DNA of 64,000 bases from Herbinix sp. (GCA_029240245.1 JARBTJ010000003.1:61137-125136); one strand, 5' to 3'. Shown: positions 53,721 to 62,443, counted from the stretch's first letter. Notes: generated by a model from the sequence alone, not told the origin. Program-made: numbers and translations.

Positions 53721-53816
53721 TTAATTGCTACAACAGCAACTACAGCAACTACAGGAGCAGCACATAATAGAGGCCTCTCTTTTATTTTGGTTTTTGAATT
53801 CAGTTAGTTCTCTCAT
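53721..53816 (-). CDS. 31-codon Cys-rich upstream ORF, candidate cysteine-responsive leader peptide
   Basis: The minus strand encodes MRELTEFKNQNKREASIM followed by CCSCSCCSCCCSN and a stop: eight Cys codons within 11 codons, mixed TGC and TGT. GAAAGGGGTAAC precedes the start. It lies about 45 bases after the start of a transcript from a consensus promoter (53869-53898) and 163 bases before a TcyP-like cystine symporter gene. Ribosome stalling on Cys codons when charged Cys-tRNA is scarce is a known way to control sulfur genes in other phyla (polycysteine leader ORFs in mycobacteria). It could instead be a metal-binding peptide. Confidence 0.7.
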   Translation of the reverse strand: MRELTEFKNQNKREASIMCCSCSCCSCCCSN

Positions 53817-53868
53817 ACATGTTACCCCTTTCATTTCATATTGTTCATATATAATTACTATGATATGC

Positions 53869-53898
53869 ATTATATGATACGAAAATAGGTTTTGTCAA
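53869..53898 (-). promoter_or_regulatory. Consensus promoter of the Cys-rich ORF/symporter transcript
   Basis: On the minus strand, TTGACA (53898-53893), an 18-base spacer and TATAAT (53874-53869). Both boxes are perfect. Transcription would start near 53862, giving a leader of about 305 bases before the symporter. Confidence 0.8.
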
Positions 53899-54000
53899 TC
53901 ATAAATATAAAGTTTTTCTTAAATATTCGATTACGTAACTATATTGTTAAAACTATTCGTGGTTTCATTGACCCGATTGGTGTTTTTCTAGATAAAAAGT

Positions 54001-54037
54001 AAGTCCCCTATTTCCTTTACCGGAAACAGAGGACTTT
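54001..54037. terminator. Terminator after the LiaF-like gene
   Basis: AAGTCCCCTATTTCC pairs with GGAAACAGAGGACTT (few mismatches) with T-rich tails on both strands, between the LiaF-like stop at 54165 and the symporter promoter. Confidence 0.75.
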
Positions 54038-54164
54038 CTTTTATGCCTTTCTATTGACGTGCTTACTCAAGGTAGCCTCTATGCTTCAGAAGGTTTTTAG
54101 TAGCCTTCCAACCCTTTGAAAACCAATGACTAGTTCAAGTGAATGGAATAATCACACACCCTTA

Positions 54165-54863
54165 TTATACATAGATAACCTTTACATCCCCAAAGTTTAT
54201 ATTTCCATTTATAATCACTTCAGGTGAATCCGCATTATTATTTCTGAACATATCATCCATGTCTCCAAAAAAAGCATGTACATGATTTACAATTTTCCAT
54301 GTAGTCGGAATATATAGCTTGACTTCACCAAACGACACATCTAGATAGATTTCTGCCTTACCGGAAGGTATTTGAGAATTATCAAAATATACCTTAACTT
54401 CTCCGAAGGTACAGCTGATATTCGCCCTCTCAAAATTTTCAGAATTCACATATTTAATACATTCTCCAAAGCTTGTGGAACAGTTAACCACGTTATCATC
54501 CATCTCATTGACAACCCTGTTGCCAAAGGAATTACTATACCGTGTATTAAGAAAACAATAATGATGTCGATCAAAGATAAGGGAAAGTCCGATGCTGAAT
54601 AAAAATGCTGTTAGCAAAGCGGGCCAGGGAGTAAACCCTGTAATATTCAATTCCTCAGCATAAATAATTCCTATAATTGCTAACGGAAAAAGTACGCCCC
54701 AGAAATTTATACTCCGAATACTAATGATAATAATTCCCATCAAAAACACGGTCAGTACGATATCAAAAATACTTATACCTGCAAAAAAACCAAATTGGTT
54801 CATAATTATAAGTACAGCCGTAAGGATCAATAGTAGACCCCAAAACAAATTCTGTTTTCTCAT
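54165..54863 (-). CDS. LiaF-like membrane protein
   Basis: The 232-residue protein has four N-terminal helices (FWGLLLILTAVLIIMNQFG first) and a C-terminal beta-helical domain whose repeats (TSFGECIKYV, CTFGEVKVYFDN, VSFGEVKLYIPT, INFGDVKVIYV) are the LiaF/DUF2154-like pattern. LiaF-type proteins restrain envelope-stress signalling in Bacillus. Here it overlaps by four bases a LytTR DNA-binding gene, so it probably inhibits or tunes that regulator. The target genes are unknown. Confidence 0.8.
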   Translation of the reverse strand: MRKQNLFWGLLLILTAVLIIMNQFGFFAGISIFDIVLTVFLMGIIIISIRSINFWGVLFPLAIIGIIYAEELNITGFTPWPALLTAFLFSIGLSLIFDRHHYCFLNTRYSNSFGNRVVNEMDDNVVNCSTSFGECIKYVNSENFERANISCTFGEVKVYFDNSQIPSGKAEIYLDVSFGEVKLYIPTTWKIVNHVHAFFGDMDDMFRNNNADSPEVIINGNINFGDVKVIYV

Positions 54864-55321
54864 ATATGATTCCTCATTTCTTCTAATCTTAGTTTCAAAG
54901 ATTTATAGTAATGCCTCGAGACAAAAACCTGTTTGTGTGTATTTAAAAACTGTATTTCATTGGAAGAAGTAAGATTTCGAGAGATTGAATAAATATGACT
55001 TAGGTTGATTATCGTCGATTTTGATACTCTCATAAAGCTTCCCGGTAGTAATTCCTCCAGCTCATATAAACGGTATGTAGTTTCGTAGACACTATTAACT
55101 GTATGTGCACTGATACAGTTATCCGAAGTTTCAAAAAATAAAATAGTTTCCAGCGATATATAATATTCTACATTCCCTTTATACAACATCAAATGTTTCG
55201 ATCCCTTTGCAATATCCATGACAGTGTCATAAATCTTTTGGGCTCTTTCATCTAATTTGCTGCATCGGATAATAACCTCATCCCCGTTTAAATTCTCACT
55301 AATCTCTATTCTTACCTTCAT
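54860..55321 (-). CDS. LytTR-family DNA-binding regulator
   Basis: The 153-residue protein consists of a short N-terminal part and a LytTR domain: YISLETILFFETSDNCISAH, TTYRLYELEELLPGSFMRVSKS and IINLSHIYSISR, then FVSRHYYKSLKLRL. There is no receiver domain, so it acts as a one-component or partner-controlled regulator. LytTR-DUF-membrane pairs of this kind (LytTR followed by a small membrane protein) usually autoregulate. GAGATGAGGAA precedes the ATG. Confidence 0.92.
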   Translation of the reverse strand: MKVRIEISENLNGDEVIIRCSKLDERAQKIYDTVMDIAKGSKHLMLYKGNVEYYISLETILFFETSDNCISAHTVNSVYETTYRLYELEELLPGSFMRVSKSTIINLSHIYSISRNLTSSNEIQFLNTHKQVFVSRHYYKSLKLRLEEMRNHI

Positions 55322-55424
55322 TTCCTCATCTCCATAATGTCATTATATTAAATAAATTTATAATGTAAATAGCTGCTGACTAAGTGGTTGATTTTTTCGG
55401 TTAAGAGGTGATTTTATTATAATA

Positions 55425-55469
55425 AAAAGGATAAGGGAGTAAACGTGTATTAATGGTTTACCCCCTTAC
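55425..55469 (-). terminator. Terminator of the secreted hypothetical gene
   Basis: AAGGGGGTAAAC and GTTTACTCCCTT pair around a 10-base loop and are followed by TTTTTATT on the minus strand, 16 bases past the stop at 55485. Confidence 0.85.
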
Positions 55470-55484
55470 CTCATGTCAGTTGAG

Positions 55485-56534
55485 TTACCTTATAAAGTAG
55501 GTAACTATACCGTCTTTCATATTTACTTTCAGTTTACAGTCACCAATAATAACAAAAGTATCTTCATTGATACCATGTGTCTCATTCGTAGTAAAGGATT
55601 CAAAGACAGCTTCATACACCAATGACGGTTCAGAGGATATAGTGGCTATCATAGCTTTTACTATCGAAGCATTTTGATCAGCAACTACCGAACCGTAGAG
55701 TTTAACACTGATCGATAAATTATAACCTTTATCTGCTTTTGTTAAAGAAACACCATCACAGCCTATTCCTAGGTGAGTAAATTCAATCCTATTACTATCA
55801 AAACAAAGATTGGTGGATTTTATAATTTTACAATCAACTTCCTGTTCCAACTCACTCCATAATATTGCGGCGCCGCCCCAATCACTTAAAGCTTTATCTT
55901 TAGCTAAAAAATCAGCTCTTACCGGAAATTCCACTCCCTCAATATTTAACGATGAAGGTTCTGGCTCCGGTGTAGGAGTCGGATCCTTTGTGTGCTTCGT
56001 TTCAACTATCGGAACAGATTCCGGAATATCGTTATACTTGCTAAAGCATACAATCCCATCGTAGCTTGAATACTCATCAACTACTGCACTATTGAAACAT
56101 TTATAATATACCAACGTATTTAAGGAGTTAATCTGACAAAGGTTATAATCGCTCAGCTTGCTGATATACGCTTTTTCAGGAGCCATTTTTGATAAATCCA
56201 CAGCTCCATTGGTATATGTAAAATCTTTGGTATTTTTAGTATAGGTATTGTAAATGGTATCGCTTTTTTGAATTACAAAGGTCCCATTGCTATTTTTCTC
56301 ATATGTAAAGCCTAACGCCTTAGAAATTCGAAATGCTTTTATCATTAAATATCCATTATTGGATGTTTCTATTAAATTCGTATACTCTTTCCAGAAACCG
56401 TTTTTTTGTTGAATTAATACCAGATAATTATTTTCACTACCCGCATAGGCTTCCTTCTTATTTATATCAACATAAATAAAACATAAGAGAATTACGAATA
56501 AAATAATGATTGATTTTTTATGTACACTTCTCAT
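55485..56534 (-). CDS. Secreted hypothetical protein with a copper-amine-oxidase-N-like segment
   Basis: The 349-residue protein has a signal peptide or anchor (IIILFVILLCFIYVDINKK). Residues 45-90 (WKEYTNLIETSNNGYLMIKA, then LGFTYEKNSNGTFVIQK) resemble the copper-amine-oxidase N-terminal repeat found on many clostridial cell-surface proteins. A Pro/Thr/Glu linker (TPTPEPEP near 188) leads to a second domain that I do not recognise. AGAAGGTGTC precedes the ATG. The next gene on the same strand is a SIMPL-domain protein, so both may act at the cell surface. Confidence 0.65.
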   Translation of the reverse strand: MRSVHKKSIIILFVILLCFIYVDINKKEAYAGSENNYLVLIQQKNGFWKEYTNLIETSNNGYLMIKAFRISKALGFTYEKNSNGTFVIQKSDTIYNTYTKNTKDFTYTNGAVDLSKMAPEKAYISKLSDYNLCQINSLNTLVYYKCFNSAVVDEYSSYDGIVCFSKYNDIPESVPIVETKHTKDPTPTPEPEPSSLNIEGVEFPVRADFLAKDKALSDWGGAAILWSELEQEVDCKIIKSTNLCFDSNRIEFTHLGIGCDGVSLTKADKGYNLSISVKLYGSVVADQNASIVKAMIATISSEPSLVYEAVFESFTTNETHGINEDTFVIIGDCKLKVNMKDGIVTYFIR

Positions 56535-56631
56535 AATGACACCTTCTTAAGATTAATCTATTGCTGTCTATATTTTTCAATAAATATCACTTAACTTTGT
56601 TCGTATGCTATTCTTCCATAACCTAGGGTAT

Positions 56632-57402
56632 CTACCGCTTAATTTCGAAGGTACAATAAACCGATACAGTTACCTCTTTTTCTAAAGAAACGGTATCATT
56701 GTCTACATAGCTGCCATAGCCATACCACTCATTATAATCATCCGGAACCGAATAAAGGGGCGTAACCGTAATATTAGAAAGCTTAGCATGTGTTAATTCG
56801 CCCAGCTTACTTCCTGCATTTACAGCGATTAATTCTGCACGCTTTGTTGCGTCCAAGGTTGCTTCTGCCAACATGCTGGCTTTCAGATCTTCCAGCTTAG
56901 TATAATGATATTCAGGGGCATAGGATTGAAATTGCACCTCTTCATTTAAAAGCTCGGTCGCACTCCTTGAGAGCTCTGTTACCCTATCAATCTCATCCGA
57001 GCTGATCGTTACAGTTTGTGCCAAATTATAGCCAATTACCTCATTGGTATAACCTCCATACTCATTCAAAGCATGGTTTTCAGAAATTGATATGGAAGAA
57101 AAAATTAATTCTTCTTCCGTGAAATCCTTGTTTTTAAGATAAATACTTACCTTCTCTTTGTCTGCTTCAAGCATGGCATAGCCGTCCTTTAAGTTTTCCG
57201 CCTGTACATCATAATAACCGGACCATACAATCAAATCAGATATAATCTGCTGTTTTGTATATCCTTTGATATCGATATCGTACCTCTTTCTTTTAAACTC
57301 TGCCAAACCGTTTACACCGATAAAGCAGGAGAATACTATCGCTATAGATAGGATTAAAGCAACTATAATATTCCCAATCATTTTAGATTTATTCTCATTC
57401 AT
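56632..57402 (-). CDS. SIMPL-domain (DUF541) membrane-anchored protein
   Basis: The 256-residue protein has one N-terminal helix (MIGNIIVALILSIAIVFSCF) and an extracellular SIMPL/DUF541 domain with FTEEELIFSSISISEN, TVTISSDEIDRVTELS, and LDATKRAELIAVNAGSKLGE, the family core. Function is unclear; such proteins are secreted and some bind signalling proteins. Start choice: an extended frame runs back 21 codons, but the ATG at 57402 has TGGGAGGTAAG. It lies about 100 bases before the CAO-N-like secreted protein gene on the same strand. Confidence 0.82.
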   Translation of the reverse strand: MNENKSKMIGNIIVALILSIAIVFSCFIGVNGLAEFKRKRYDIDIKGYTKQQIISDLIVWSGYYDVQAENLKDGYAMLEADKEKVSIYLKNKDFTEEELIFSSISISENHALNEYGGYTNEVIGYNLAQTVTISSDEIDRVTELSRSATELLNEEVQFQSYAPEYHYTKLEDLKASMLAEATLDATKRAELIAVNAGSKLGELTHAKLSNITVTPLYSVPDDYNEWYGYGSYVDNDTVSLEKEVTVSVYCTFEIKR

Positions 57403-57604
57403 AATTCTTACCTCCCATTTTTCTAATATATGATACATATTACCATTTAATGGTATGATTAACAAGTTTTATTCAATTTCTGAAAGTGTACTTAATCTTT
57501 CAATGGGGGTAATCTTATGGGTTACTTTTATAGATTGGTAACCACATCATTTTTTTGCATTGCTTATAAAATGGGGAACTAAATATCACGACAATCTATT
57601 TCAC

Positions 57605-58783
57605 TTAATGACATTGGTCTTTATATGGAGTGTCCTGATAACCTTTTTCTTTCAGCTTATAAATCTTGCGATCAAGAATTGACCTCCAAAAGTTATGAAA
57701 CCATTTTGTTTTACCAAATAACAGCACTACCTTCGGACTTATTATGTAATATATTTTAATGAAACAGCGACCCCATAGGAAATTAGAAAGATAGTAATCT
57801 CTATACCTGCGCAGGGTCCAAACCGCCGGACAATTATATGATCCATAAATACAAGACGCAATATAGCATCCTGCTGACTTGTTCTCAGGATTGGTTGCAT
57901 ATGGTTTTAGCACATATTCATTATACCATGCGTTATTTCGATCCCAATCAGAATTTTGTGTCAGATCTTCCTTTGATAGTAAAATGTTATTATCTTTTAT
58001 TTCAGTAATTTTTATTGTTCCCCTAAACGGGTACGGTTGATGGTATTGGTAATAAGCATCTGAAGGTTTAGCGCCACCACCAATATAGCGGCTGCGAAGT
58101 TTATCTGATAATACTAAGCTACCATTCTCTGGATTATAGTCGACAATTTCTCTCTCTACTCTTTCATTACTTAAGTGAGGATGGTAATGAATAATGACAC
58201 GATTTTTATTAACAAAGATTTTAATATCTTGATCTTTTAAACCGATGTTCTTCTTATTTAAGTAGTCATGTAAGTCGTTTAAAGACCTAAATTTTGATCT
58301 AACAGTTTCATTAAAGGTTTCTTTTCGTCTTTCGTATTCTTGATGTAATACATTTAATAATGCCTCTAATTCATTAATTTGATTAGGCGTTCCGATTTTC
58401 CTCACATTATCAATAGAAGCGCTTCCGTAGTTTAGGTTAAGATCGAATTTCTTTTTTTCTTTGTCAATTTCGAGTTTTACTAACCCTAACCAACCTTCTC
58501 CTTTCTGTGGATATTCCTTAGAAATTCTTTCATAGGTTGATTTTGCCGACTTTAAATCCCCAAGCCTAACATATCCTTCTGCTGCCTCAATAAGCTTCTT
58601 AAAGCCATCTTCTTGAATAATGGTGGCCCCATTAAATGTGTTGTTATTTGTTACTTGGAAATGCTGTACAGCCTTCTCAACGATGTAAGCAGATCCGCAA
58701 TAAGGGCATATCGCTGCTTCTTTTGCTGAATCTACATGCAGTTTTCCACCACAGTTGGTGCACTTTGCTTGAACTATAGGCAT
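57605..58783 (-). CDS. Zinc-ribbon protein with CFI-box C-terminal domain
   Basis: The 392-residue cytoplasmic protein begins with a zinc ribbon (C8, C11, C26, C29: CTNCGGK and CPYCGSAY), then a helical TPR-like segment (EDGFKKLIEAAEGYVRLGDL and on) and an unassigned middle. The C-terminus has CYIASCIYGSYNCPAVWTLR and LRRYRDYYLSNFLWGRCFIK, the CFI-box pattern (CFIATA-YGS, then RRFRD, GR-F) of the JGI/NCBI CFI-box-CTERM group. Its function is unknown. GAGGGGGG precedes the ATG at 58783, 15 codons inside the longest frame. Confidence 0.75.
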   Translation of the reverse strand: MPIVQAKCTNCGGKLHVDSAKEAAICPYCGSAYIVEKAVQHFQVTNNNTFNGATIIQEDGFKKLIEAAEGYVRLGDLKSAKSTYERISKEYPQKGEGWLGLVKLEIDKEKKKFDLNLNYGSASIDNVRKIGTPNQINELEALLNVLHQEYERRKETFNETVRSKFRSLNDLHDYLNKKNIGLKDQDIKIFVNKNRVIIHYHPHLSNERVEREIVDYNPENGSLVLSDKLRSRYIGGGAKPSDAYYQYHQPYPFRGTIKITEIKDNNILLSKEDLTQNSDWDRNNAWYNEYVLKPYATNPENKSAGCYIASCIYGSYNCPAVWTLRRYRDYYLSNFLWGRCFIKIYYIISPKVVLLFGKTKWFHNFWRSILDRKIYKLKEKGYQDTPYKDQCH

Positions 58784-58849
58784 TTTTATTCCCCCCTCAA
58801 TATCCTTATATATTATAATTATTGGCAACCGCAGTTTCGTACTATGTAA

Positions 58850-58939
58850 TTATCCAAAGTAATGCACCAGGTACTGGTATCATCGAAGCAGATATCTAAC
58901 TGATAGGTAGCTGCTTTTTTGGTGCATTACTTCGGATAA
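58850..58939. repeat. 90-bp inverted-repeat element
   Basis: TTATCC-AA-AGTAATGCACCA at 58850 pairs with TGGTGCATTACT-TC-GGATAA ending at 58939 (18 of 20). The interior holds AGCAG/CTGCT, followed by T6 on the plus strand. It lies in the gap between the CFI-box and P-loop genes and may be a MITE-type remnant or a terminator. Confidence 0.65.
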
Positions 58940-59002
58940 CTATCTATTCATAACGGGAAGTACAGTACCTCTCCGTTAAATAAAGTATGGTTTCCATATG
59001 CT

Positions 59003-59485
59003 TCATTCTGTAAGGTTCAAATAGTAAAATACTTTATCATTATTTTTTCGCTGACTATTCCATGCCTCTTCAATGGCATCCTTAACATTTTTTGCATCTT
59101 GAAAGACACTCCCCCTTTTTTTACAATGCTCTGCAAGCAACTCATCACTTAAATCAAGATATACAATCACTTCGGAATCCAAAAGTATCAATGAAAATAT
59201 TGGTTGGCCTGCTTTAATTGCCACTCTTTCTTTTACAAGTCTCCTTGTAAAATCTCCAATTTCTCTCGTCCAGGGTTTCTGACAGATAAATGCTTCCTCG
59301 TCCTTATTCAATTGAGGCCATAAAACCTCATCCATATCGACAGTTCCAGGTATTTGCTCTTGTAATGTTGATTTCCCACAACAGGTAGTTCCCAAAACAC
59401 ATATTCTATCATTTTTATGCTTATCAAATATTGCATTTAATGCATTTATTGTTTCCTGTGCCGATGTCATTATCGCCATCTTCAT
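59003..59485 (-). CDS. Small P-loop kinase-like protein
   Basis: The 160-residue cytoplasmic protein has a Walker A motif GTTCCGKST near residue 32, a Walker-B-like strand VIVYLDLSD near 108 and a short C-terminal lid. It looks like a small adenylate-kinase-fold enzyme of the shikimate-kinase type, but no substrate motif can be read. Three in-frame ATG codons lie within six residues after AAAGGAATGG; the first or second is most likely. The gene is at the edge of the accessory patch, next to a grpB fragment. Confidence 0.7.
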   Translation of the reverse strand: MKMAIMTSAQETINALNAIFDKHKNDRICVLGTTCCGKSTLQEQIPGTVDMDEVLWPQLNKDEEAFICQKPWTREIGDFTRRLVKERVAIKAGQPIFSLILLDSEVIVYLDLSDELLAEHCKKRGSVFQDAKNVKDAIEEAWNSQRKNNDKVFYYLNLTE

Positions 59486-59572
59486 CCATTCCTTTCGCTT
59501 CTTCTATATAAACTCTTACCAATCATAAACATAATGGAAGTTAGCTTAAAATATTAATCTACTTATAATCCA

Positions 59573-59722
59573 CATCTGCGAAGTATTTCAGCACCACACG
59601 GTTTTTTAGCTTTCATATAGCTATCTATATCCTCTGGATAATACTTTGCAGCAAGTAATTTTACTTCTCCATACCAGTCACGGTCCTTTTGATGCACTCT
59701 TAAATAATCTTGCCGTCTGAAA
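59573..59722 (-). pseudogene. 3' fragment of a GrpB-family gene
   Basis: The minus strand, read in the frame that stops at 59573, gives RRQDYLRVHQKD, KYYPEDIDSYMKAKKP and LRRCGL. The same order of motifs (FRDYLR, KYPHDIDSYIKGKEP, LCGI) ends the intact GrpB at 61907-62443. The 5' part is missing, and sequence upstream does not continue it. Confidence 0.75.
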
Positions 59723-59819
59723 TCAGAATTCCGGCAAAATGGAAATCAGTCTTCCGCTTGACGGAAATCACCTTTATTCTGCTTAATTACTAATAATCTT
59801 GGAATAGAAAAATTGTCAA

Positions 59820-60277
59820 TGCCTTGCCGCATCAGCGGTGCGTAGCAGCATTGATAATTAAGTTAACTCTGATATACTATCCACCATCGGAAAGGGAAAC
59901 AAGGAACGCAAAATTTTTATTACTCCAGCTGTTAAACAATCATTAACCAAATGGCTCTCGATACGAAATTCTTTGACAATTAATACAAATGCTTTATTTA
60001 TCTCACGTAACGGGGGCGTTTGACAACAAGAGCTATACAAAACGTGGTTAAAAAACATATTGTCTCTGCTGGAATAAACCCAGATGGTTTATCTACACAT
60101 AAGCTCAGACATACAGCAGCTACATTAATGTACAAATATGGTCGTGTAGATATTCGTTCATTGCAGCAACTTCTCGGTCATGAAAGCATTGCAACAACCG
60201 AAATTTACACGCATGTTGACGAGCGCCAGTTACAAGCTGCTGTCAATTCTAATCCTTTAGCCATGATGTTCAACTGA
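59820..60277 (+). pseudogene. Decayed tyrosine recombinase (integrase), frameshifted
   Basis: Three pieces of a XerC/phage-integrase catalytic domain are visible in different frames. First is CRIS near 59825 (first catalytic Arg region, broken by stops). Next comes a stretch from about 59870 with GKGNKERKIFITPA and FISRNGG to the stop at 60019. Last, from 60020, come LTTRAIQNVVKK, STHKLRHTAATLMYK, LLGHESIATTEIYTHV to the stop. The break at 60014-60020 is explained by loss of one G in the run AACGGGGGCG: with one more G the frame reads NGGRLTTRAIQN. The HxLRH, LGH and Tyr box are intact, so decay is recent. Confidence 0.85.
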
Positions 60278-60361
60278 GTATCATTGGCTATCTAAACATA
60301 ATGGGCAGTTCGCTGTTGCTAACGATAGAGAATCAATTATATGTTGTTATTAGTATATAAA

Positions 60362-61063
60362 TTATTTCTGAGCTACCAAAGTTACAACATCAGTTGATAA
60401 GTTAACAATACTTTCTCTCGGAATATCATATTGTTGTTTGACCGTTGTAAATTTCAGAAACTTCCAATCTCTAAAAACATCCCTTAATATTGCAATTAAT
60501 GTATCTGTGGGAAAGTTTACTTCAAACTTTGGATCTAATTTTACATCTAATTCTTTATCAACTTCAATTACATTGGAATTAATAACCAAACACACCAAAC
60601 CACCTCGGTTAACCCCAATTTGAATTGCTTTTAGTGCATCAAAAAATGTTTCTTCACTATTGACATGTTCTAACGAAGAAATAGCCATAATCAAATCATA
60701 ACTTGATTCTTTAATATGATAATTTTCAAGCGGCATAACAATGCCATTGATACAAGACCTCACATTGTATTGTTCACTATATTGATATAATTGCTCAATA
60801 GCCAAATCCAAAATATCAACACAGTCAATTTGACAGTCAATATTGAAAAACTTTTGTGCAACCGGTATACAGTTTCTTCCAATACCACTACCCAAATCCA
60901 ACACACGTAACTTTTCATATCCTTCAAAAATATGTAATGTATCCAAGACTGTTTTTATCGGTTTTTTAAGCCATGTACCATCCTGAAACAAATTTGCCGT
61001 AGTATATATATCAATATGTGATTTTCTTTCAGCCGCACGTATTATCGCTATTCTTTCATCCAT
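60362..61063 (-). CDS. Class I SAM-dependent methyltransferase
   Basis: The protein of about 233 residues has the SAM-binding motif VLDLGSGIGRN near residue 53, CQIDCVDILDL as motif II, and DLIMAISSLEHV as motif IV, the class I methyltransferase fold. Substrate cannot be told. The frame starts ATGAAAATGG; the second ATG at 61063 is better spaced from GAAAGGGA. It stands next to a decayed integrase and another methyltransferase gene in a patch of small accessory genes. Confidence 0.85.
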   Translation of the reverse strand: MDERIAIIRAAERKSHIDIYTTANLFQDGTWLKKPIKTVLDTLHIFEGYEKLRVLDLGSGIGRNCIPVAQKFFNIDCQIDCVDILDLAIEQLYQYSEQYNVRSCINGIVMPLENYHIKESSYDLIMAISSLEHVNSEETFFDALKAIQIGVNRGGLVCLVINSNVIEVDKELDVKLDPKFEVNFPTDTLIAILRDVFRDWKFLKFTTVKQQYDIPRESIVNLSTDVVTLVAQK

Positions 61064-61170
61064 TTTCATTCCCTTTCAAAAATATTTCTGTTTTACATCG
61101 TATTGTTAATAACACTTCGCTTCCGAAAACGATTGCAAATTAAAATAACTTCTGATAATACTTATTATGC

Positions 61171-61914
61171 TCAGTTGCTTTTTCTAACTTTGATAAGTAA
61201 AAAGTCGGGTTTATGAATGTATTTTTTATATGAAGGATATTGTTTCATAATATCGGTACTTGGGATAGGCTCAAGCATTTGTTCAATAATAAACCCTGAA
61301 CTTGAAAGAGAATTGATAATACTTGAAATTGTTCGATGATATTTTATAACTCCATCTACAATCCATGTTACTTTTCGTTCACCTTCGAGAGCATATGTAG
61401 TTAAATTATAATGAATTCTTTCATTTTCAGAATTTCGAGTCCAATAATCCTGTGTTAACAAAGCAGTTGTTAACGGATGCTCTTGTGAAAATATAAAATA
61501 ACCGCCTTGATTTAAAAGGTTGTAAATATCTTTAACCAATTTATCAAAATCTTCAATGTAATGAACAGCAAGAGAGCTGAGTACTACATCAAACTTTTCT
61601 GTGATTTCATTCAAATCAGTCATGCTTTTATTGATATATAGAATATTAGGACATGAGTTTTCATTTTTGGCAATTTCAAGCATTTTTGCAGAGATATCAA
61701 GACCTGTAACCATTGTTGCACCTAATTCAAGAAACTGGACACAATTCTCACCATAACCGCAACCGATATCAAGCACAGACTTGTCATGCAAATCGGGGAT
61801 AAGGCTAAATAATGCAGGTTTTTCAACAACGTCATTTGCTACTAAAGGATTACTTCTTAGTTTTTTATAACCATCGAAAAATTCTTGGTTGTCATAAATA
61901 TTTTGATTACTCAT
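61171..61914 (-). CDS. Class I SAM-dependent methyltransferase (second)
   Basis: The 247-residue protein has VLDIGCGYGENCVQF near residue 42, VTGLDISAKML, and VVLSSLAVHYIEDFDKL, the class I SAM-binding motifs, and a C-terminal part with FSQEHPLTTAL. It resembles small-molecule methyltransferases of the UbiE/methyltransferase-11 group. Its start overlaps the end of the upstream GrpB gene by eight bases, so the two are coupled. Confidence 0.88.
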   Translation of the reverse strand: MSNQNIYDNQEFFDGYKKLRSNPLVANDVVEKPALFSLIPDLHDKSVLDIGCGYGENCVQFLELGATMVTGLDISAKMLEIAKNENSCPNILYINKSMTDLNEITEKFDVVLSSLAVHYIEDFDKLVKDIYNLLNQGGYFIFSQEHPLTTALLTQDYWTRNSENERIHYNLTTYALEGERKVTWIVDGVIKYHRTISSIINSLSSSGFIIEQMLEPIPSTDIMKQYPSYKKYIHKPDFLLIKVRKSN

Positions 61915-62443
61915 TCACTTGCTCCTTCCATGGCTTGATTCCACACAGCTTATATATTTCCATGACGACAGGTTCTTTGCCTTTTATATAGCTGTCAATA
62001 TCATGCGGATATTTCCTTGCCATTTCAATTTTTATTTTGCTGTACTTTTCGCAATATTCAGGGTTCTTTCTAAGATAATCCCTAAAAGCTAAATGTTGCC
62101 TTAACTCAGCATTATCTTTGTGACAAACATATAAATGATGTTTCATGAGATTCGCTTTTTCTTCATCGTTATACCCAAAAGCTTCTCTGCCTATGATTCC
62201 CAAATCTCCTCTATGGTGATAACCAATAATAGCAAGTTTTTCTATGATAAGAGGTAACATTCCGTCGTCAATGATAATATCAATGTCTATGACAGGCTTT
62301 GCCCATAGACCGACAACGGAGGTACTTCCGATATGCTCAAAGGAAATAATATTGTCACTAATTAAGGGTAATATTTCACTTTTTATTCTTTCAAATTCTT
62401 CTGCCCATTTTGGATTATATGGCTCGACAATTATTTTCCTCAT
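61907..62443 (-). CDS. GrpB/UPF0157 family nucleotidyltransferase-fold protein
   Basis: The 178-residue protein matches the GrpB family: VEPYNPKWAEEFERIKSEI at the start, then FEHIGSTSVVGLWAKPVIDIDI (GSTSV-GL-AKPVIDI, the family signature and nucleotidyltransferase core), and FRDYLRKNPEYCEKYSKIK. Its activity is not known; some members sit with dephospho-CoA kinase. AGGTGGTG precedes the ATG. It is cotranscribed with the methyltransferase downstream. A fragment of a relative lies at 59573. Confidence 0.92.
   Translation of the reverse strand: MRKIIVEPYNPKWAEEFERIKSEILPLISDNIISFEHIGSTSVVGLWAKPVIDIDIIIDDGMLPLIIEKLAIIGYHHRGDLGIIGREAFGYNDEEKANLMKHHLYVCHKDNAELRQHLAFRDYLRKNPEYCEKYSKIKIEMARKYPHDIDSYIKGKEPVVMEIYKLCGIKPWKEQVNE

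Noticed and set aside
53721..53816. The Cys-rich ORF as a RiPP (thiopeptide- or sactipeptide-like) precursor
   Set aside because: No modification enzyme, protease or exporter gene lies nearby, and the next gene on the transcript is a cystine-type symporter. A leader role fits better, though a metal-binding peptide remains possible.
59858..60058. 66-codon minus-strand frame in the accessory patch
   Set aside because: It is the antisense shadow of the decayed integrase, whose motifs read clearly on the plus strand.
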